The notes beneath the pieces are model-generated. The model was not told the origin of the DNA, searched no databases, and saw only the letters and a program-made list of their open reading frames with translations. A DNA stretch of 64,000 nt, taken from assembly GCA_003184365.1 (NCBI GenBank), contig NKYR01000083.1, forward strand, positions 117,663 through 181,662. Reading direction: 5' to 3'. This DNA comes from Evernia prunastri (taxonomy: Eukaryota; Ascomycota; Lecanoromycetes; Lecanorales; Parmeliaceae). The position numbers were made by a program, and so were the translations under genes. Positions 22,908 to 32,808 of the stretch are shown here, one piece after another; positions within the stretch are counted from its first letter, which is position 1; every line of letters starts with the position of its first letter.

Positions 22908-23900
22908 TCCCAGCTCATCCTCCTCACCGGTGTCTCGGGCTTCTTGGCGGCGCCAATCCTTGAACAGCCTCATGAAACATGGCTACGAAGTCTGTAGCAC
23001 CGTTCGCAGCATGGCCATTGCCGAAATTTCTACAGGACACACTCCCGCCTTCTGATGAGCGACAACAGCCGCCCCGCCTTCGCCATCGTACAGGACGTCG
23101 CTACTCCCGGAGCCTTTGATGATGGCGTGAAAGGTGTTGATGGCGTCATTGACACATCGCATCTCCATTCATCACGCAAGTCGAAGATGCCGTGCGCGAC
23201 CTCCTTCACCCTGCCATCTAGGGCGCCAACTCAGTACTACAAGCAGTGAAGGGGAACGCGCCTCAAGTCAAGCGCATATTGATTGTCTCCTCTTTCACAG
23301 TTATCCTCGATCCTACAAAATGTGCCCGACCGGGCTACACCTACAACGAGATAGATTGGAACCCTGTGACATACGGGCAGGCAAAGATTGGGGATGGCTC
23401 AACGGCATACTGCGCGAGCAAACCCTTTGCGGAGCAGGCAGCTCAGGGTTTCGTGAGAGATAAAAAGCCCAACTCGGATGTTACGACTATCCGCCCTCCT
23501 ATAATCCACGGGTCTCTTGATCACGGCCGATCTTAGACTACCTGAACACAGGCAGTGCGGATATCTACTATTTTATGAATGGAATTCTGAAAGAGCCTGG
23601 ATCTACAGCTTTCCCACCTTTGCGGATGTTCGTGACGTCGGAGAAACCCACGTCAAAGCCTGTCAGAGCCCTCAAGGCAGCCGCTACATAGTCTCCACCT
23701 ACAATTCCCAATATCCAGATATCTGCGAGACCATCAAGAAGGCCTTGCCCACATATGCCTTGAAGATTTCAGACCCATCATCAAGACCAAAGGTGGAGAC
23801 ACTTCAGGTCAAAGATGAGCACGCAAGGAAGGATTTGGGGACACACTTCGTCCCGTTGGACTATGCTATTAGCGATACGGCAAGAGTCTGGCAGGACTGA
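22908..23900 (+). pseudogene. NAD(P)-dependent aldehyde/ketone reductase (GRE2/DFR-like) pseudogene
   Basis: The order of segments is that of an extended short-chain reductase, but they fall in all three frames. The Rossmann motif TGVSGFLAAPILEQ is at about 22926; a one-base shift near 22967 leads to LMKHGYEVCSTVRS. A further shift gives KFLQDTLPPSDERQQP, and another AFAIVQDVATPGAFDDGVKGVDGVI. Then comes FITQVEDAVRDLLHPAI followed by an in-frame TAG at 23219-23221. The longest clean block is 23222-23535, with the catalytic Y-x-x-x-K (YCASK) and DVTTIRPPIIHG. Two more shifts (about 23530 and 23615) lead to the C-terminal part, ending at 23900. At least five frameshifts and one stop with the fold order preserved indicate a recently dead gene, or very poor local sequence quality. 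Confidence 0.75.
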
Positions 23901-24183
23901 GTTATGAGCTGCCATGATGATACCCAAAGTGATAGAAACAAAAGAATGAAGTAGACCAGATAATAGACTTTATGACTTGGAGTTCTTCGCAGTCTATTTA
24001 TACACGATTATTGCCCATTTCCTATCGCGAAAATTGGTACCGAAGCTTTGCGGATACGTGCACGAGGTACGTACTCCGGCCCGAGCGAACGGACTCTGAT
24101 CACTTCTGTGTCTGTACCATCTCGCAACACAAACTCTACATGACCAACAAACTTCAGACTCTTTTCCATCAACAACTACAGCT

Positions 24184-27100
24184 ATGCCAAAAAGAAGCGG
24201 AAAAGCTCGCCGCAAAGGTCCGGCCAAGAACCAAGCCAGCAGGAACAGCACCCAAGCTAGGCAACCACCACAGCCAACCACCAACACTTGCGTCTTAGAT
24301 TGGGCTTGTGCTGCCGGATCTGGCCAGAACTTTGTGGATGTTACTTGCCTCCTATACATGTTATGCAAACAGCTGAGGGAAGATACTAATCAGAGTGACT
24401 ATGAATACGACGTGGATACTGATGATGAACAAGACGAGACTAGTGACGATACTAGTGATCAGCAGCTAGCGCCCGGGGACTCTCAGATGCGTGGCAGCCA
24501 CGATCTAGAAAGACTCCAACTGTCTCAGGCAAGGCTGAGAAGTCGCTTTCTGGATCGGCTAGCAGAAGTCCTGGCTCGGGTCAAAGAAGAGCCTGGGGAG
24601 GTGGCAAGTGCGTACATGGTCGAAATTGGTGACGGGGGTAGCGAGCAGGTGGAGATACGGGTCGCGAAGAATGAAGGTCTTTCTCAAGGTGATCTGTATT
24701 ACCTGCGCGACTTAGGTGTTAGTCTGGAGCGGGTTGCCCGGGGTGGTAAGTCAGCCAATCCTCAAACGTAACTCAGCTAAAGGTTGTTCTACTAGAGCTC
24801 AGCGACGACGATGCACGCAACGTTCTACTGCAGCAGACCGTCGACTACGCTTGTCCTCGAATGAACTACTACGTTCAAGTCCTACAAGAGGAATTTCGTA
24901 CTAGGAACCAGACGCGGTCGCCCCCTCCCTCAAAGTTAGCGATATTCATTTCACAGAGCCAGGCCAAGAAAAAAGTCTCGTCTTGGACACATGAGCCATG
25001 GAAGGACTTCCCAAGTCCAGTGCAGCTGATACAAGCTAAGACGGATACTATGGAACATGATGCTCACTCCCACGAGTGCGAGGGTAAGCACATCGACCAG
25101 GAACATGTTGAGCGGAATGCCGAGGCCGTTTTCCATAGGGTCCTCCGCTTTTCTCGGATATCATCGCCAGTCTCGAAAGAAAGCCTTACGGATCTTATTG
25201 AATCGACTTATGCCTTCCAAACAGATCTACGAAGTCAAGTGGCATTTGGGTCCTGTTTCAATAGACATTTTCCTGCCGACGTAAAGGGCGCTGCGAGGGC
25301 GCGACGTGCATTGTTATTTTTGAGCAAGTTCCATGCTGCAGTCTCAACTTTTGTTGAAACGGCCAAGTTCTTACCCTCGTTTCGCAAGATATCTTTCCCG
25401 CAATTAGAAGCTGACAGTGTTCCACCACAAACATCCTCTAGCACAGCTGCAGAGACATCCCCTAGCACAATTTACCATGTTTTGAGAACTCTAGGTCTTG
25501 CCTCTAGCTACACTCTGGTAGAACAGCGTTTTCAGAGAAAAAACAAGCCTACGAAAGACATCGACAAGGAGTTCAACACGCTCCGCTGTGAACGTCGCCG
25601 TGTCCACGCGGAGATACAACTCGTCTATGATTACGAGACTCGGCAATCGCAAAAAGCTGGCACAGGGCGAGTGCACCCTTACATTGGAAGCAGCAAGCTG
25701 TGCTGCTACCTTTGCTGGTCTTTTCTCCGCCGTCATATTTTCTTTGGCTATCGAGGCTGTCATTGGAAAATTTACCATCGGTGGTTGATTCCATTTGCTT
25801 TTGCGGACCATAAAGCAAGACGTAAATGCTCCAATATCTCAGGTCGCTCATGCAAGGAGAAGACCAACCTTCGAGACAGCCACTTAGGGCCGAGACAACG
25901 CTCGATCTTTCTACTGTAGCGACCGTATCATCGCGGGAGACGTCGGAAATGACTCTGGAGGGACCGTGGTCCTACCGGATGTGGCAAGGGTAAGGGAATC
26001 GACCCGCGATGTTTTTTTCATCTGCTTATTTCTAACCTTGCATTCATCAACAGTGCTTATGGCCCTGAGGCCTCAGATGATGCCATTCTACTAGTTCCGA
26101 GGCTCGATAAGCCTGGTTTCGTCACAATCACCCATAACGTGGCTATTGGTCATGATCGACTTTCTATGGATATGTCATTCGAAGATGCCGAAAACTACAA
26201 AGACAGATTTGAAAGGCTTAAACTACTACCCGACCTAAAAACCCTCACTATCCAGCGACTCTGTCACCACCGCGAGTGCAACAGAAATCCCAAATTCAGA
26301 TGCAAAACTTGCAGAGCTTCCTACTGCTCAAGAAGCTGCCAAAAACAAGACTGGCATCGTCATGTCTTCGTATGTACTGTGCTGGGCAGGCCAAACCTCG
26401 CGGACTCCTTCGTCTTACTACTGCAAAGTAGAGCAGACCCGCAAATTAGTGATTCACATCTCCGGAACTGTACTAAGCAACTTATCACGGACGTCGATAT
26501 ATCGACCACATTTCTGTTCCGACGTTGCAACACTCTAGTAGACCTGAAGTACTTGCTGGATCTCTATGAACACCTGGTGTTTGGGAAACGCATCGGAGCA
26601 CTGTTGCAGACTTGGATAGATTGTCGCACGTTGGAACACAACATTAAAGGCATGATTCGGGCTCGTCCGGGCGACCGACCCGCCTGTCACAACTGGTTCC
26701 TATCTTCTAATGAACTTTTTCAGGAGGGAAACCCCACAGTATTCGCACACGTGATGGAAGGTCTTATACGCGCACATAATTTACTCATTGGTGAACCGAA
26801 GGGACCTGTTGAAGATCTTAGTCGGTATCTCAGCGAATCCGAATTGAAGATCTTATGGCTATACGCGCTTCTGAGGAAGGACTTCAGTAACGTGCCGGAC
26901 AGGAGTCAATCTGCATGGATTGACTTCGGATTTTGCTACTGCCGACATGAAAAGTGGAAATTTCGAATGCGAGACGCGTACTTCGAATTGGCAAACTTCG
27001 CTTCCCTAAAAGAAATAGCGGCATTCTGGAAATTAGAGAATCAATTGAATGGGCTCTTCAGGGAACATGCAATCGACCTTACTGACTTCGAGCGTGAGGG

Positions 27101-27995
27101 TATAGTATTTGGCAGACCGAGGAAAATGGATCTTGGTGTCTACCGTCTTATGCTAGAGATTGATCACGTACACAGAGGATCGATTTGTTCCTATGGACGA
27201 ACCTTCGATTCATGTCACAACGACTTTCCCGAGTCGTGCCTAAGCAGAGAGACTGTTGAGGACTACGGCTTCAGTGGTCTCAATCCATGGGAACGTTGGC
27301 ACATGATGCTCCTTTACCAAGAGCTGTTCGACGCCCCAAGTTTCGACGCACGCGAGATGCTTTCTGCAAGACGCAGTGTGGATGATAGAGCTTTGGACGA
27401 CTATATCGAGAGGATAGTGGATGTGAAAAAGTACTGGAACAAATACAAGACGTCAAACATCCTCTTTCCGAAATTGCGTAGCCGTCTGAATTGGGACAGG
27501 ACTCAAATCCCATTGTGTTACTGTGTGAGTGAATGCGGCATCTTGAGGCGGCGTTGACAGACATCGATGGGTGGAGGTTTTTCGAAGACGGAACTCGAAG
27601 GCCTTTGCTGTGGATTAAAACCCTGTCTGGTCTACGATGGTGTACTGGCGGGGCCCAGCTTTGCCTTTGCCTTACCCGGGTATTTCGCGACGAACTCAGA
27701 AGACTTATACTCACTTCAGATGAGATTCAGGCCAACATTATCACTACGATCATTAGATGCGGCAAAGGCCGACAATCAATACTTCTTGGTTTATTCACAG
27801 GCCCGCTGCAGCTCGTGTGACAATGTACCTAGCGAAGAGTCATGCCTCCTACTTCACAGTTGCCCCATGCATATTGTGGATACAAGGGTGGCACTCTTCT
27901 TGGCGATGCTTGGTATGATCAAGATAGTAGCGGGCTCATATTCTCTCACAAGCCTTGTGGAGACTACTAGGCCCATCGAAACCCGCTCAAATTAA
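24184..27995 (+). CDS. OTT_1508-like deaminase domain protein with MYND zinc finger
   Basis: The best model is exons 24184-24745, 24796-25783, 25843-25989, 26054-27524 and 27561-27995, giving 1200 aa with all phases compatible. The N-terminal region is acidic. A cytidine-deaminase-fold domain of the fungal OTT_1508 type is indicated by VHAEIQLVYDYE (His458, Glu460) and GSSKLCCYLCWSFL (C491-x2-C494), followed by the family's H-x-K-I-Y-x-R-W. After a link (GPWSYRMWQG|AYGPEASDD) comes a MYND finger, CHHREC through YCSRSCQKQDWHRHVFVC, then a long conserved-looking C-terminal half without a known domain. Zn-dependent deamination of a nucleotide or nucleic acid is the family prediction, but the substrate is unknown. 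Two weak points: the third exon needs a poor donor at 25784 (GTTGAT, or GTGGTT at 25781), otherwise there is a frameshift there; and the last intron is only 36 nt. Confidence 0.72.
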
Positions 27996-28113
27996 CTATA
28001 CCTATAATTGTCTTTGCAATAAAAAAATCTTCTGCTAGAAACCGGCCAAAAAAATCCGCCTCACCTCTTCATCTAACAACCAGCATCAGAACACCGACCG
28101 ATCAACAACCACA

Positions 28114-28791
28114 ATGTCTTCTCTCCGAACCCTCATCGCAACCCTCGCGCTCCTCGCACCCTTCCCACCCATCCACGCCCTCACACCCGCTGAAGTCGAA
28201 CTAGGCAGAGTGCAAGGCTTCACCGGCGGCACCACCTCCTCGCACGCGGGCGACTACCTCACGAGCACCTTCTGCTTCTGCGCGCAACCCTCACCGACCC
28301 CGCAAGCCTACAGCGAAGCCAACTACCTACAATTCGAATACTACAACTCGCACCAGAACACGACCTACATCCTCTCGCACCTATGCCTGACGGACCAGGA
28401 CTCCGCCGCGACGTGCCTCGCGCCCCGCAACGGCGACGACAACTGGGTGTACGGCTCGGACTGGAAGGGGCGTGCGTGCCGGACGTTCGACGACTACGAG
28501 GGCCTGTACGGGACCAACACGTTCTGCTACGAGGCGGACCCGCGCAACCGGTACTGGCGCGAGTGGCGCATGCCCGGGCGGGACGTCATCTCGTTCAACG
28601 GGCAGAAGCGAGAGCTGGACCCCGTGGGGTCGCAGGGGCCCGTGCTGAAAGGGCAGGCGGAGGCGGAGGACAGGTGCGAGGGGCTGTGCGGTGCGCATGC
28701 GGGGATGCCGGTGCTTAGGTCCAACGAGCTGGCCGAGTGCCATGTGGTTGTTTATGAGGACTTGGACGATATGTGCGGTGGGTGCGCTTGA
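28114..28791 (+). CDS. Secreted cysteine-rich protein
   Basis: An intronless ORF of 225 aa. A clear signal peptide (about residues 1-22, ending IHA) precedes a mature region with 11 cysteines (FCFC, HLCL, ATCLA, RACR, TFCYE, RCEGLCG, ECHV, MCGGC), so disulfide bonding is likely. No transmembrane helix or GPI signal follows. The 3' half is strikingly GC-rich at third positions compared with the deaminase gene 120 bp upstream. Size, secretion and Cys content fit fungal effector-like or wall-associated proteins, but I recognise no family. The start ATG is preceded by A-rich context (acacaatg-like). Confidence 0.7.
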   Translation: MSSLRTLIATLALLAPFPPIHALTPAEVELGRVQGFTGGTTSSHAGDYLTSTFCFCAQPSPTPQAYSEANYLQFEYYNSHQNTTYILSHLCLTDQDSAATCLAPRNGDDNWVYGSDWKGRACRTFDDYEGLYGTNTFCYEADPRNRYWREWRMPGRDVISFNGQKRELDPVGSQGPVLKGQAEAEDRCEGLCGAHAGMPVLRSNELAECHVVVYEDLDDMCGGCA

Positions 28792-30136
28792 GGGGTTCGT
28801 TTCGTTCCTGTTGTGGGAACTGTATTGGTTTGGGGGGAAGGCGTCTGGTCGTGATGGTGGAGGCGACCAACGCGGGGGACAAGTGACGACCATGTTTGCC
28901 CGCTAATATGTCACGGAATCATGCCTAAAAACCCCCCCGATTTAAACCTTCCACACGATGCTGACTCGCAAGACCAATCCTTCCCCATGCAGATTGTGCC
29001 CGCGAGGCCATAGAGAGCGCCCACCGTTCCCCCCGGCCGCGTCTCCAAGCGCAGCCACGCGGCCCTAGCAAATCCGTATGCATCTATACTCATCCCACCT
29101 AGCCCACACCAGCACGTCGCCCCTCCGATTCCTGCCTAAATTCTCTCCCTCTCACTTATCCCTAGTTACTTACTTACTCGCTCACTCACTCACTCACCCC
29201 TAGCCACCCTCTTTCTTCCTTCCTTCTCACTCACTCACTCACCACCCCCCTCCGCCCGTCCCCCTTGGCTCCTCCCCTTCCGCCCGTCCCCCTTGACTCC
29301 TCCCCTATCCAGCTACCACTCACTCCAAGTCCCCCCCCCCCCCTTCAATCCCCACTTACCTTACCTCACCTTACCGCTTGCGTTCCAATAGAATCGCAGA
29401 GAAAGCGGGGATTGTCTGGGCCAGCCAGCCTAGCCGGCAAGCAAGCGCCGGCATTTCAAGAATGAAGTGTATGAGATAGACGAAGTGAAAGAAGTGGGGT
29501 GGAATGAACGGCTTGATAGTGCATAGTGTGCTTGCGGGTGCTGGGTATGGCGTCTGTGCTCTGTACCGGTGCTCTGTGCGTGTGTGTATATCCGCGCTTG
29601 TCGATGCGGATGGAAGAGCGGTGTGCCCCGTCCGCGAGAGAAATGATCTGCCTACCTACGTATGTATGTACCTGCACGCCTAGTTCCTCACCTACCCATG
29701 GGTCTGAGCTATCGTTCAAGAGCCCGAAGGCCGAGGGCCGAGTGAGGCTCGGCGGTGATAAGGAGCGAAGGGCTTCGACGGGACTTACTCTGTGATTCGG
29801 AGAGGTGGATGATGGGGAGGTGGATGCCTGTTGTTGTAGAGGCGGTCGATGATGCTGTTCAGACCTTGAAGATGGCGATTGTCTCAGGGCTGATCTTGGG
29901 CTGAGGAACCGCGGTTGGCTGGAGTTAGAGTTCGACTAGAGGAAGAAGACGCAAATTGGACGGGTAAAGATACAGAAGCTCGGCTTATATTTATATGTCC
30001 GTCCGAGCTCCCAGACCGAACCACGCAAAAGTGATATACTAACACAGAGATTCAACAAATCATGTGCGCCTTCTATGCACCAAACGCGGTCGCCAAACAA
30101 CATTTCAGGAAAGAAACACGGTAGACGTCGCACTCA
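28792..30136. other. Intergenic, simple-sequence rich
   Basis: Pyrimidine-rich on the plus strand, with CTCA/CTTA tetranucleotide clusters at about 29163-29245 and a 13-C run at 29331-29343. It lies downstream of the convergent peroxidase gene. No gene supported. Confidence 0.5.
29163..29245. repeat. (TCAC)n-rich low-complexity tract
   Basis: Interspersed runs of CTCACTCACTCA, with a homopolymer C run about 90 bp further on. Confidence 0.75.
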
Positions 30137-30964
30137 TCAAGACGAAGCCTTCAACTCCTCGACGCTCCCGACCACCTTCTTCAGCTTCTGCGTCTGCGCC
30201 GTCAACTCAACGATGCCCACGGGCCACCACCACCTCCTCCTCCACCCCTCCCTCAGCGGCAGTCTCTCCTCGCCGAAAAGCGCCCGCATATAAGCCACCG
30301 GCACCGCCCACCCCATCCCTCTAACCCCAAACGTCGTCTGCACGAACGCCGTCTCCGCGAGCCCCAACGTATCCTGGACCTTGCCGAATTCCAATTTCGG
30401 ATTATCCCTACGCTGCTGCTCGATGCGCCTTCGACGGAACCCGGCCCAGTCGTGCACGGAGAGGGCGCGCCCGTCGCGCGCGGACGCCAGCATGTCGTCG
30501 ACGAGATCGTCCTGCTTGGAATGGTTGTCCCCCTGCGCGGCGTCCCGGCGGGACATGGAGACGTCGTGCTCGACCGCGCCGTGGCGGTCAAGCTCGTCGA
30601 GGTTCAAGCACGGCGCCCCGCTCGCGTCGACCTGTCCTTGCGACCGGAGCGCGAAGGTGCGGAAGAAGTACGCGAAGGGGTTGCGGAGGAAGGCCCAGAA
30701 TCCCGTCGGTGGGGGGGAATCCTGGTGTTCGAGGTAGACGGCCGAGGTTAGGAGTTGGCGCAGGGTGAGGCTGACGCCGATGTGCTTCATGGCGGCTTTC
30801 ATCTCGGGGGCGCGCACGTTGCGGCCGTCGCGGGGGAGGTAGCCGTGGTTGGCGAGGGTGTTGATGATGGGGCAGGGCCCGCGGAGGTCGGTGGGGGAGG
30901 GGGCGCGGTATTCGCCTGTTTGGAGGACGAGGGGGGTGGTTTCGTCGGATTTGGGGGAAGGCAT
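30137..30964 (-). CDS. Heme-thiolate peroxidase, chloroperoxidase/peroxygenase family
   Basis: The start ATG at 30964 gives 275 aa; the open frame extends upstream but carries no family sequence there. The heme-thiolate signature is intact: GPCPIINTLANHGYLPRDG, with Cys31 as the proximal ligand in a P-C-P, and E132-H133-D134-V-S in the position of the family's E-H-D acid-base motif. This is the Peroxidase_2 fold of Caldariomyces chloroperoxidase and unspecific peroxygenases, which use H2O2 or organic peroxides. No N-terminal signal peptide is seen, so an intracellular role is likelier than secretion. Length fits short-type members. The gene lies head-to-head with a fatty-acid dioxygenase gene that starts at 32809, so product sharing is conceivable (inference). 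Confidence 0.85.
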   Translation of the reverse strand: MPSPKSDETTPLVLQTGEYRAPSPTDLRGPCPIINTLANHGYLPRDGRNVRAPEMKAAMKHIGVSLTLRQLLTSAVYLEHQDSPPPTGFWAFLRNPFAYFFRTFALRSQGQVDASGAPCLNLDELDRHGAVEHDVSMSRRDAAQGDNHSKQDDLVDDMLASARDGRALSVHDWAGFRRRRIEQQRRDNPKLEFGKVQDTLGLAETAFVQTTFGVRGMGWAVPVAYMRALFGEERLPLREGWRRRWWWPVGIVELTAQTQKLKKVVGSVEELKASS

Positions 30965-32808
30965 TTTTTTTGGGTGGTTGGGGTGTTGATGGGGGGCCAA
31001 TATTTTCCTTTTTTCCTTTTTTTTCTTCTTTTTTTCTTTTGTTTTCTCTCTCTTACAGGTCTTACAGGAGACGTGAAAAAAGGAGCAACACACACCTATC
31101 TGGCTACGAAGTTTGGGAGGGTTGTAGTCGGAGGAGGAGGAAAGTTGGCCAAGAAAAAATGTTTGAGATGGGAGGATGCGATTGTTATTAGTACCTGTGC
31201 TTATGCTCACCTATTTTTCTAGGGGGATCGAAGGATGCGGCATGTTGGATATGCTCAGCTGAATTCCCTGAGGCTATGCAGATTGCAGAGTCGCAGGAAA
31301 GCATCCTTCCTGAGCGGAAGCGAAGGTTGAAGTAAGAGTCGTGCCGCGCACTTACCAACTTTAGCGCTAGTTGGAGCTGACTGCGCTGCTTCGTGATGGA
31401 GACGTGCGGGATCCTTTCGCCTTGCACGCAGACGGTGTCAAGGAAACGGTGTTTTGTGGTAAATTTGGCTCATACCTATTGAAATCCAATGGGTAGCCTA
31501 TAGGTACCTTTTGCTTTAACGACAGCCCAAGAGGGGTCGAGACTCGAGACGACGCCACAAGTCAGCGACGGCGTGTCGTAGCAATAAGCTTTGGATAGAT
31601 GGACGTTAATGATTCTAAGCAGAAATTCAGACCACTGAGGCGCGGGGATAATATAGCACTAAAGTGATGAAGATAGCTAGGCTAGGATCCTAGGGTAAAG
31701 GATAGAGCCTTCGCCCTTCAGCTGTTCAGCCTCGTCCTGGACTCCTGATCATTGGGTCGGTCTCTTTAGGTTTAACAATAGGCGGCCAATGGTAAGAATA
31801 AGCTACATACTAGGGAGTATGTTAGCAATATGTAAGGTACTCGAAGCACGCGATGCGAATAACATTAATCTCCGATGAGAGGAAGTGCGGATATAAAAAA
31901 GGGGAGGAGGCGCAAGAATAAAAAGGATCCTTGCTGACTGTGCGTCTGTGCGTAAGAATAGAATAGAAGATATTAGCCGAGGTAATAGATAACAGTAAGT
32001 GAGCAGGGTCTACCGATACGCGCTAGAGTAGGATAGTCATAGGCTGGTATTAAGTAGCGCCAAGCAGCTGAATGTAAGGTTGAGTATCATTATTATGTAC
32101 TCTGTAAAGTGATGATACTTACCTAGGCTACCTTACAACATAGTGTAACAGATTGACTAAAATAGTATACTGGCTCTATAGTCACCTCGCTTTTCCTAAT
32201 TTGCTCTCAGCCGCTTTGGAGCTTTTCTACATTGTGATTAGCTCTTCCCGAAGTGTGCAAAATATCTTGGCTCAGAATTGCTCGCATCAAACTTTGTCAC
32301 CGTCGCTTTCTGTATAATCTATTTGATCGTCAAACCTTCCTTATTCCTCAATCCGGAACCTTCTCCTCACTTTGCAAATTTGGGCTGGCTGAAATACTGC
32401 AGCAACAAGTTAACAACAAAACGAGGGTCTTGCAGTCTCCAATCATCATGGACCAGTCATCATTGGGGTCAATTGATTTGTTGTTAGCCATACGCATCCT
32501 ACCGGAAAAGGACAAATGGACAAATGGTGGCTTGGGCTGATGGACACTTTTTGCTGTTGGTCAAGTCATGGCTTTCATGCAAGGGCTGAAATCCAACCAA
32601 ATCCATCCCGAGCTGCTGGCCCGTGCCAGTAACAGCTCATCCTACTACACCATCTTCGCTCGCTTCGCTTAGATCAACTCCCTACCAAAATCTCGCAGAT
32701 CCTTGGGGATTATAATACCCTCGATCGTTCTCCCACCTCGACGAGCGGACCTGCTCATGTTAGTCAAATCATAGACCAGCCATAAGTAGGCAAATCCTGG
32801 GTGGCATA
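30965..32808. promoter_or_regulatory. Intergenic region between divergent peroxidase and dioxygenase genes
   Basis: About 1.8 kb. A polypyrimidine tract (about 31006-31053, plus strand) lies just upstream of the peroxidase start and could be 5' UTR or an intron. The stretch 31600-32160 is rich in TAG/CTA words and stop codons in all frames, as in decayed or RIP-affected DNA. Otherwise no gene is supported. Confidence 0.45.

Noticed and set aside
30755..31222. Gly/Val-rich 155-codon plus-strand frame
   Set aside because: Shadow of the peroxidase gene on the minus strand and of its upstream pyrimidine tract.
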